A stretch of DNA of 64,000 bases, from assembly GCF_007655135.1 (NCBI RefSeq), contig NW_022204331.1:1-64000 (forward strand), given 5' to 3'. The notes under the pieces are model-generated. The model was given only the letters and a program-made list of their open reading frames with translations, was not told the DNA's origin and did no database searches. Positions 51,201 through 63,200 of this stretch are shown here, one piece after another. The stretch comes from Punica granatum (Eukaryota; Streptophyta; Magnoliopsida; Myrtales; Lythraceae). A program made the position numbers and the translations under genes. Position 1 is the first letter of the stretch. Every line of letters begins with the position of its first letter.

Positions 51201-54200
51201 AGATCCGGGAAGGGTTCTTAGCTTTCACAACCTGGACTCGGTTAAAGTTGAGAAATGCGATAGTCTCAGGTATCTCTTCCCTCCCTCTGTGGCGAGGGTT
51301 CTTTATAACCTCGATGACCTGGTGATAGAGGATAATATAGGGCTAGAGGGAATAGTTGTAGCAGCAGTCGATGAGGAAGTGGAAACAGCAGCAGGTACCC
51401 TGGAATTTGTATTTCCTCGAGCTACACATCTGAGGCTCTGGGGACTCCCGGGGCTCAAGAGTTTCTACCAAAGGCGGCATATCTCCAAATGGCCCTCGTT
51501 GGAAAAATTGCAGATCAATCACTGCGACAGCATCCAGAACTTGTTCTCTGAAATCGACTTGCTCCAAGATGCACCCGGTAATGGTGTGGGTTTTCCTAAT
51601 TCTCAACAAACAGGCCTCTTCTTGGTAGATAAGGTATGAACATATTTTCTTTCTTTTCCTTTTTAATTGGTGATCAGCTAGCTAGCAGAAAAATATAACT
51701 AGAAAATATTAGCAGTTATTAGCTATAACACATATGTAATCACTTCAAGGCCGGCCCAAGGGCAAGGTAACTAAAGCCTTTGCCGTAGGCCCGAAAATTA
51801 TTGCCCTTATATTAATGATAATCATATTACAATTATAGTTTATGATATTACTGCATAATAAACTAAATAGTAACTTTCCCAACTGTATGGTCCCGCATTT
51901 TTTTCAATACAAATACTGAATATTTGGTAAGTACAAATTCCATTAGATACCCAAAGATCTCGATAAACTCTCACACTTCCACCGCTACTGTGACATATAA
52001 AAACAACTAAGAGGATATAATTTTGGGGTAAGCTTGAAGTCCGGTGAATAACCACAAACTAAAGTAGTCAAGTCATGGCACACGTTGAGCAATATTGTAA
52101 AGATATCGCAGAGACCTTTAGAACACAGATCATCCCTGAGTCGTTCCTAGTGAATTTCTATGGAGATTTATATTTGCAGTCAATTTCAGCAATAATAAAC
52201 GTATCATCTAGCATGCATAAGGATTTCAATTAATGCCTTTTTGAGAGGGATGCATGAGGATTTCAGTGAATGCCTTGTCGAGAGGGATGTCCTAGAGGCA
52301 TTTAGTGTATAATATAGAGAGAGAATCTATATATCAATATATAATTATAAAAGCCAAAACGAAGCGCTGGACAATGCCACGTAGGACGTAGGTACCTCGT
52401 AGTTGAGTGACTCTTTAAATTCTCACCAATCATGATATGAAAAATGACGTAGTATCATTGGCCATATTATTCATTGAACTCTAAAGGTTTTTCAATTATG
52501 GAAGATTGAAAGTCATCTATCATAGTCTTAACATTTTCACATAAATAAAATACAAACTTTCATATTCTACTAACTATGAAATCTGACTTTTTTATTGAAA
52601 TCAGAAAAAAAATATTTACCTAACTATTTTGTAGGAGTTTAATCGAAATAGGATTGATAAGAAATAAACATTTACTAAATATATGTTCACAAATTTAAAA
52701 AAAAATTATAACAACTTCCTTATAAATACGTATAAAGAAAATTTTTTTATAGACAAACTCTATTTATAAAATTATGGACAAACTTTTGTTAATCGTGAAT
52801 ATTTTATATCATTTATAAGCTTATTCTATAAGTCAACCATCTTTTTAATGGTAGCCTGCGAGTTTAATGTAGAATTTATGACATGCAGGTTTCATTTCCT
52901 CAATTGGAGGAATTAACAGTTTCTGGCATGAAGAATTTAGGAACGATATGGCGCAGTCGAATAACTGGGGATTGTTTCAGCAAACTTAAAGAAATCACAG
53001 TAGAAGGATGTGATGCACTGGTTACCATATTCCCACCCAACACGGTGCGTGCATTATGGAAACTCGAGAAGCTGAAGTTAGAATCTTGTTCTTCATTGGA
53101 AGTCATCTACGATATGCAAGGGCTCACTGATGGCAGCTTGGAATATTCTGATCACGTTCTTGTTGGGACCCAACTGAAAAAATTGCACCTTAGTGGTTTA
53201 CCAAAATTGGAGCACATCTGGAATACTACAGATTCGGGAAGGATTCTCAACTTTAACAACCTATACTCGGTTGAAGTAAAGAAATGCGAGAGTCTCAAGA
53301 ATCTCTTCCCTCCCTCTATAGCGAAGGTTATTTACAACATTAGTGAGCTGGTGATAGAAGATAATAGAGGGCTAGAGGAGATAGTCGCAGCAGCGGTTGA
53401 TGAGGAAGTGGAAACAGCTATAGGTACCCCGGAATTTGTATTTCCTCGAGCTACACGTCTGCGGCTCTGTGGACTCCCGGGGCTCAAGAGTTTCTGCCAA
53501 AGGGGGCATATCTCCAAATGGCCCCGGTTGGAAAAATTGGAGATCAAAAGCTGTGACTTCATCCAGAACTTGTTCTGTCGTATCGATTTTTTCCAAGATG
53601 CAATCGGTAATGGTAATGGTGTGGTTTCTCCTCCTCAACAAATCCTCTTCTTTGTAGATAAGGTATGAATCTTCTTTGAATTTCTTTTTCTTTTTAATTA
53701 GCTAGCTTGTTGAGAAAATATCAGGCGAGACTAATACATCTCGAAGCAGTTATTAGCCTAACACATAGGCAATCAGTTACAACTTCCAACTAATTCTCCA
53801 GGGTACACTTGATGGTTAAAGCAGCGTCTGGATTAGCTCGAGGATTCATTTGAAAACATTGGGAGTAATTCCTTATACTAGGTCTATGGACCTCTTTTTT
53901 GTTACAATGAAAAAGAAATCATAAATAACTAATAAATGAGTACGAATAGTCCCACTATAGGTATCTAACCTATGACCTCTTAATTACTAGGCGATGACTT
54001 ACACTACTATGGTATGATCTATGGACCTCATTAGTAACCAAAAACCGTCAGAAATAATTCATCTTTCCTAGTATGGTCTCTTAGAGAATAAACATTCCGA
54101 TTGACTTTTTCAGCCAAAAAGGGAAAAGGTTTAGAGCTTAGATCATCCTCGAGCCCCTTTCCAGTAAATTCCACTGCAAATTTATGTTTGCAGTCAAATT

Positions 54201-57200
54201 CAGCAATAATAAACAATTTCATCTAACATACTCGATTACGATTGCAGAAAATGCCTTATTGAGGGAGGTGTCCTAGAGGCATTTAGCCTATAATATAGGG
54301 AGAAAGAATAAAAAAATTATTTTTATTTTAATTGTTTAGTATAAATTATATATATGATATGAATTTCTAAAACAAATTTATATATACATAAAATTAGGGT
54401 CGATCAACTTCCTTCCAATTTTCTTTCTTTAAAACTTAAACTCGACCCTTCAGGTCTTTAATTTTCGGAATTTTTTGATCAATTTAGTTCTGATCGTTTT
54501 TAATTTTCGAGTTACGGGTGTTATTGCAAGACTATTCGTGAAAATAATACTTTTATTAATTATTTTGTAAACTTTTATTGAAATTTAAATTCATTTGTCC
54601 ATTTTCTTTAGGATATTCTATTGAAATGAAAGATCAAGTCAGAAAAATATATCAACTGAAAATATTTTCTTGAAGTAAATTTTTTAATTGCATTAATTTC
54701 ATTTATTTAAAAATGATTTTTATTAGTTTAATCGTACTTATCAAGTTTTTATTATTCTTACAATAGATTATGCACTAGTGCTATGAGTAGTGTGAGAAAA
54801 AAAAAGTTTAAGACGTTGCCTCGGTATTTACATCATTATATACCGTTTGTAATTCTACATAGTTTGTGGTATTATTAAAAAATTTTAAAAACTGTGAAGA
54901 ATATTGAAAGAAAAAATAATTTAACTTAGGTTGAGGTAGAGATAGATAGCCGGTTGAAGAGAAATAAGGAAAAAGTATAGTGGAAGATGACCACGTATGA
55001 ATTGATGAAGGAGCGGAATAGAGATATCTGTTTAAAATTTGAACAGTTTTATAATTTTATTGTTGCCTTTCAATTTACTTTTTTTCAATAGAATAAAAAA
55101 CAATGGGAATAATTTCGTAAAATTGTACAAAAACTTATACATATACTAAGATGTAGTGATTTGTCATTAGTCTACTAATTTTGTATATACTTTTTTATGT
55201 TACACATATGTAAATACTATTATCAATATATATACATATATATGTTTCCATTAAAACTAATATTATTTATTTCCTTTATTAAATCAAAATAAATATGTTT
55301 TGTGAATATTATTAGTTACTTTTAATCATTTTTATTTTAAATTTAATATTTAAATACCCATGGGATTCACTTGGTAGATTTTCATGTGCCATATCTACAA
55401 TTTAATGTCACATTAGAAAAGCCAGTTAAAATTGATAGGAAAATGATGACATGCTAGACATGATACGAAACTCATAATTGTAATTTTTAATGCAATTAAA
55501 AAATTCATGCTAGAAATAGTAAAAAGAGTAAATTTTTACTTTTTTTTTGGAGATACTATTGATTCACTTTTAATTTATATATTTCTTTTTTAAAGAGTTC
55601 TCTTGATTTTGATCTCATGAATATCTTGTGGTCCATTACTTCTTGTATTCTCTTACAAGCATATATTTTGTCATTCAAGTATTATATATTTTAACCTTAT
55701 CAAAGAAGGTTTCATGTGTAAATGCATTAGTATAATAAAAAATTTGTACTATGCAGGTTTCATTCCCTCGATTGGAGGAATTAACAATTTCAGGCATGAA
55801 GAATTTAGGAACGATATGGCACACTCGAATAACTGGAGATTGTTTCAACAAACTTAGAGAAATCACAGTGGAAGGCTGTGATGCACTGGTTACCATGTTC
55901 CCACCCAACATGGTGCATGAATTATGGAAACTCGAAAAGATGAAGTTAGAATCTTGTTCTTCATTGGAAGTCATCTACGATATGCAAAGGCTCACAGAGG
56001 GCAGCATAGAATATTCTGATCATGTTGTTGTTGGTAGCAAGCTGAAGGAATTACACCTTAGCAATTTACGAAAATTAGAGCACGTCTGGAGTATTGCAGA
56101 TTCAGGAAGGATTCTCAGCTTCCATGACCTGGACTCGGTTGAAGTTAAGAAATGCGGGAGTCTCAAGTATCTCTTCCCTCCCTCTGTGGCGAAGGTTCTT
56201 TACAGCCTCAGCAAGTTGGTGATAGAGGATAATAGACGGCTAGAGGATATAGTCACAGCAACTGTTAATGAGGAAGTGGAAACAGCAGCAGATACTTTGG
56301 AATTTGTATTTCCTCGAGCTACACATCTGAGGCTTTGTGGACTCCCGGGACTCAAGAGTTTCTACCAAAGGCGGCATATCTCCAAATGGCCCTCGCTGGA
56401 AAAATTGCAGATCAATCACTGTGACAGCATCCAGAACTTGTTCTCTGAAATCGACTTGTTCCAAGATGCACCTGGTAACGGTGTTGGTTCTCCTAATTCT
56501 CAACAAACAGGCCTCTTCTTGGTAGATAAGGTATTAACATATTTTCTTTCTTTTCCTTTTTAATTGGTGATCAGCTAGCTAACACAAATATATAACTAGA
56601 AAATATTAGCAGTTATTAGCTAGAACACATACGTAATGCAATAATTATAATAATAAAAAAAAGCTTTAGCACAAAATGTGATTATTGGTATCTAATTAAA
56701 CCCCTAACGAAAATTTAAAGTGTCAAAATTTTTAACGAAATACATAAGAAAAAGAATTGGAACATCTCTTAAGTTGTCTCCTTTTGTGGTAGCGAAGTCG
56801 ACCGGATCTTCTGCCACTTGAATTGGAGCAAGATTTGAGGAAGTTTCGAACAAAAGAAATAGAAGAAATTGTCTTAATTCGAGAATTAATGGATTATTAC
56901 TTGTTGAAAAACTTGAACGGTATAAAATACATATTTATAACCAACTGAAGAGATGTCTAATTTCATTAAAAAGAAATATAATATTTAAATTTCTATAATA
57001 TATATATATATAATAAAGTATTATATATATATATAATACTCTATTAAAGTATAAGTACTTGATTCAAAGCTTATGGAAAAAAAATCAACGGAAAAGAATG
57101 AAAAGTATTAAATTTCCATTGGGTTTAGACGGGTTCGGGCCCATTTCCACTTAAAAGTTCAAGCTGATAAGTGGTGGTACTCAAGCCATATATTAACCCA

Positions 57201-60200
57201 TGGATTTTCCTTTTCTTTTCCGATGTGAGATTTATCCCATTTTACTCCTCAACACCCGCCCTCACGTGCAATGTGTGGTCTATTTCTGCCTACACGTTGT
57301 CACGTGCCCTTAAATACCCGCCCTCAACAATAGAGCCGGGCTCATCTTCCGTGCTCGGGCGAGGGGGGACACTAACACGAGGCGCACTCTTGGCTGCACT
57401 CGGACATACTGGGCCTGACGCGGTGTGGGTGCGCACACGCGCGTGGGCGCGCTACTCGTAACCTAGGCTCTGATACCATATTAAATTTCCATTGGGCTTA
57501 GACGGGCTCGAGCCCATTTCCACTTAAAAGCTCAAGCTGATAAGCGGTGGTACCCAAGCCATATATTAACCCATGGATTTTCCTTTTCTTTTCCGATGTG
57601 GGATTTATCCCATTTTACTCCTCAACAAAAAGAAATTAAGGGAAAATAAAACAAAAAAAAGTACTACAATTAAGAAGCAACTCTGAAGTTAGAGCCTGAA
57701 TAAATAAGAAAAAATAAATAAATAAATTCCAATTAGTCATCCGTGCATTTAGAAATCAACGTCTTACTTCTAAAGCCCCATATACATGTAAAAATGAAAA
57801 GAAAAATTCATGAAACAAAAAAATCTCAAACTATGAAATAATTAGAATCATTATTGTAATGTATAACTACTCAACTCAAAGTTTATGGAAAAATCTTCAA
57901 CGAAGAAAAATGGAAAACAAATGTTTAAGGGAAAATAAACCAAAAGAGAGTTACAACTGAGAAGCCAATTGGGAATTGGATTAAAGCTCCTATTGAAACA
58001 ATCAAAGTTAATATTATATGATCAGTTTCAAATATATATATATATATATATAGAAAACTCATTCAAAAAAAGCGAAGTTCAATAAAAAAGAAAATAATTT
58101 GGAGAGAATGCAAAAACTTACTCTCACATGTAATTCTTTGTGAAAATGTTATAACAATTGGTCAGAAAGAAAGAACAAATCCAAGAAAAGTGAGAAGAAG
58201 CCTTCTTCATTATGATATAAATACATGAGCTTCTATATAAATTTTCTTTTTGAAATTACCTAATATATGGGTACATGGACATATGCAAAGATAAAATTTA
58301 CATAAATAAACAAATAAAAATATAGTACGAATATATAACTAATTTTATATTATAAAAGAATATAAAATTTTCATTGCTACATAAATGATGACGTGACATC
58401 GCGAGGGGATTCGTTTTATATTTTTGACATCATGGAGGCATGAGAATTCAGTTCGAGACTTTGTTTTCATATACATATATTTCTATAATTATTATATTTC
58501 TACATAATAAACTAAGATTCCAAATACTAACCTTCCTAACCGTATGATCCTGCATTTTTTTTCCCGATAGATTCCAAATATACAACAATAATAGATTATT
58601 TTTCTATACAAATTCTGAATATTTGGATATAAATTCCATTGAATACACAAATATCTCTATAAACCTTCACACTCCTACTGCCACTCTGACATATAAAAAC
58701 GATTGAAGGATATATTTCTGAGGTTAGCTTGAAGTCCAATAAATAACAATAACCTAAACTAACTGAATCATTGCATATATCATAAAAATATTGCCAATAT
58801 TTGCATTTTGGAATATTTTTGAAAAATTCGTTTATTATTTATTTTATGAATCTAAACTACCGATCCAATAAGAATGAAATATTCTCAAGACTATATCATA
58901 AATATGGAAATAGTCCGTCTACTGATTGTTGTTTCAATAGTAAGTCAAGTATTTTATGTTTCAAATAAAGCAAAATCATTTTATCTCTAGGATTCAAGGA
59001 TATAGTAGTCGAAGGACTCCTTGATTTGAGATATTGATACGGTGAAAGACGTGCCTTTTTATTCCAAATGAATTTGACTTGTATAAACCTTTCTATTTTG
59101 CAATTCGATCCACCTCTAGAACTCAGATCACCACTGAGCACTTTCCCAGTGAATTCCTCTGCAAATTTATATTTGCAGTCAAATTCAGCAATAATAAATT
59201 ATTTAATCTAACATGCTCAAGGATTTTTGTGAATGCCTTGTTGAGAGGGATGTCGTAGAGCGATTTAGCATAGAACATAGGGAGAAAGAATATATAATAT
59301 AAAATTTGTAATATGCAGGTTTCATTCCCTCGATTGGAGGAATTAACGATTTCAGGCATGAAGAATTTAGGGACGATATGGCCCAATCAAATAACTGGAG
59401 ATTGTTTCAGCAGACTTAAAGGAATCACAGTAGAAGGCTGTGATGCACTGGTTACCATATTCCCACCCAACATTGTGCGTGCATTATGGAAACTCGAGAA
59501 GCTGAAGTTAGAATCTTGTTCTTCATTGGAAGTCATCTACGATATCCAAGGGCTCATTGAGGCCAACATGGAATATTCTGATCACGTTGCTGCTGGGAGC
59601 AAGCTGAAAGAATTGCGCCTTAATGGTTTACGAAAATTGGAGCACATCTGGAATACTGCAGATCCTGGAAGGATTCTTAGCTTTCACAACCTGGACTCGG
59701 TTGAAGTTGAGGCATGCGAGAGTCTCGTGTATCTCTTCCCTCCCTCTGTGGCGAAGGTTCTTTACAACCTCAGTAAACTGGTGATAGAGGATAATAGAGG
59801 GCTAGAGGAGATAGTCACAGCAGCAGCTGATGAGGCAGTGGAAACAGCTGCAGGTACCCTGGAATTTATATTTCCTCGAGCTACACATCTGAGGCTCTGT
59901 GGACTCCCGGGACTCAAGAGTTTCTGCCAAAGGCGGCATATCTCCAAATGGCCCTCGTTGAAAACATTGCAGATCAATCGCTGTGACAGCATCCAGAACT
60001 TGTTCTGTGAAATCAACTTGTTCCGAGATGCACCTGGTAACAGTAATGGTGTGGGTTCTCCTTCTCATCGAACCCTCTTCTTGGTAGATAAGGTATGGAT
60101 CTTCTTCTAATTTCTTTTCATTTTGAATTAGTCAGCTTGCTATAGCATATATTTGTCAAGAAAATATTAGGCGACACTCATACATCTCAAAACCAGTTAT

Positions 60201-63200
60201 TAGCTGTAACGCTCGTAATTGGTTACAACTTCCAACTAATTCTCTAGGGTAAACTTGCTGATTAAAGTAGCATCTGGATCAGCTAGAGGAGTCATTTGAA
60301 AACATCGGAAGTAATTCCCTGACTAGGTCTGTTGAGAGTTAATCACACAAGAAAAAAAAGGAATAAAAAAGCATGGTTTATAAGAAATTTGGTAACACGA
60401 CCTATGCTCCATCTCTCTTGGGGCTCACTTAGCCGATTTCCGAACGCCATATGACTAAGTGCCAAGTCGGCAATTCCATTAAAATTAATGGAGAAACTAA
60501 TGCCGTGCCAAACATGATAATAAATCAAAAGTTTGCATATTTCCATGCAAAGAAAAATTATTTTATGCCAAATATAGGTACACGTACGGTTTGTGTTTTT
60601 TCTTTTTGTTATTTACCCTTTTTCTTATTTATGCTTAAAAGGGGTAAATGCAGTGTATAATTTGAATATCAAGAATTTGTATGAGAATCATAATCATTTA
60701 ATTTATTATATTTTGAAGTAATACCTAATATTTTATTGAGAATTCAAGAAATATTCAACTTGTTGTTGCACTTCTCTCCAGGGCCGGCCCAACCCATCGG
60801 CAAGGAAAGCCCTTGCTTGAGGCCCCGTAATTGGAGGCCCACCAAGCCTTTATTTAAAAGGAAGACTAGTCTACTTGGGGGCCTCAATTGTAGGCCCACT
60901 GAGGCCTGTACATGGCCCAAGCAAAGTACATAAAATTATATTTATATCTTATAAATTTAAATGACACTTTCCCATAATTCTTCATTAATTTCCTTAATCA
61001 CTCTCAGCAACCTCCTAAATTTTGTCATTAGATTACTTAATTGATGTTGGCAAAATCCTTTCTAACAAACGTCCACAGTAATTGACTTGATTACCTTTCA
61101 GTAGTTTCCTAACCTACTTAAGTTAGCTTTATCGATTGCTATATTTTCGGATTATCATTTTTAATTCAATTAATTTTCCTTCCGATTTTCATATTGCTCC
61201 AACGGTTTTCATTGGGAAAAAAAATCCTCTTCTCCAACGATTACATTGCATCATTATAAAGAGACATTTTCTTCCTTTTCTTTAATCTTTTCATTCTAAA
61301 TTTCTACTTCTCTAAAATATTACGAGCAACAAAGAAAGCAAAACTTTTGGTGTATTGTTGAGAAGAAATGATAGATATAATTTAATATAAAAATTTAATA
61401 CTTAATGTTGCATCTCAAAACTTAGAAAAATTAATTTTCAAACTACATACCCAATGAATAAATGAAGGGCCTCACTTTACCATGTCGCTTTAGGCCACGG
61501 GTTCCCTTGGGCGCCCCTGCTTCCCTCCAAAAATTTTCTCCCTAGCTTGCATATGATATTATGCCTACTTAATTTTCTTAATCTGATAATTATTTCATTG
61601 ATGTAGTTTTTCTAGATATAATGTTCCTCGGGGGAAAAAAAATTCTTTTGATAACATAATGGTTGTAGTAGTTCGACATATGCCAAGAAATTGAGGTTGG
61701 ATGTATACAGTGTCAATGATGTGTTGATATTCAATATACAATATTTCATAAAATTATCGTAATAAAGGAAATTTTTGCATAAGGTCTAATATGTCAACTC
61801 GACGTATTTTCAATCCTATTAATTTTTATTGGAAGTTAATTAAATATATTGAGGAAAAGAGGATAAAAGAAAAACAAAACTAGGAAAAATAAAAGGGAGG
61901 TTGTGTTATAGAGGAAGAGAGAGAGAGAGAGAGGAGAGTGGAAGTGGTGGAGAGAAAATATGGACTGTTTTTTTTGTAAAATTACCATATTATTCCCAAT
62001 CCAATAATTGCTATTAATTGTAAATATTTTGTTAAGGGCAATTCTAGATTTTGAAGTTACACCGCCACCCAGGTTCTCCAGGATAAGTGTTATATATATA
62101 TATATAGTCTAAACAATTATCTTTCAATGATAATTATCTTACGTAGTTATTTTAGCAATTGTTTTATTTTTCTAAGAAGATAATTATTTTTGTTACTAAT
62201 TTAGTTGCCACCACATCATCGAGCCAAATTGTCAATTTGATACATATCACAGAGGGCATAATTATTTTCTTACAATAAGATTCTTAGGTTCTAATTATTT
62301 TGCTAACTGGAAGTAATTATCTTAGGTCGTGCAGTTTTCCTCATATTATCTAGCGAAATTTAAAATTTATCGTAAGCAACGATGAGGAACTTGCCAAGAT
62401 ATAGATGATATTAGTGGTCTAGCTCGAGCAAGTTGCTCGACCTAGCTAGGAACAGTCATACGTGCATAAGCGCATACATTAAATATACACTTCCTCTGTG
62501 TCCAACCATTTCCAAAAGAAGATCCGATTTGAGCGCTGCATGCTGCAGGTTTCCTTCCTTTACTTGGAGAGCTTGGAGATTTCAGAGATGAACAGACTGG
62601 TGACCTTGTTCCCCTCTGGCACAGCGTGCTCGTTTCAAAACCTTGAGGTTCTGAAGATAGGAACTTGCAGTGCATTGGAAGTGGTGTATGAAATAGAGGA
62701 GAATGCAGGTTCTGATCTTTCTGTCACCAAACTGAAAAAGCTTTCTCTCACTGATTTGGCGAATTTGCAGCACATATGGAGAAGGGACCCGAGAGGGATC
62801 CTCAGCTTTCAGAATTTGAGCTCAGTCACAGTTATGGGATGCAGCAGCCTCGGGTATCTCTTCCATGCCTCTGTGGCAAAAGCCCTCGTCCAGCTTGTTG
62901 AGCTGGAGGTAAGAGATTCAAGCCTCGAGGTAGTTGCTGCGGAAGATAAAGGCGTGCCACCCGCTAGTGTCCTGGAATTTGTTTTCCCTCGAGCTACCAA
63001 GCTGGAGCTCTCAGACCTGCCGCAGCTCAAAAGTTTCTACCCAGGCAAATATATTTCTCGATGGCCCTCGCTGAGAGAGTTGATGATCTCCAAGAGCAGC
63101 AAGGTTGAGATATTTGCTTTCGACTCGAAGAAATCCCAAGCAGTAACCAGGAATGGCAATCAAGCTGAACAACCCCTGCTCTTGGTTGACAAGGTACATG

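Noticed and set aside
57171..57461. 96-codon frame
   Set aside because: Falls inside the TRIM, crossing an LTR boundary and ending in the primer-binding-site region.
50860..60092. Repeated near-identical segments considered as a CRISPR-like or satellite array
   Set aside because: The repeated units are 774-bp open LRR exons with splice sites and irregular introns of 0.4-2.8 kb, in a plant genome.
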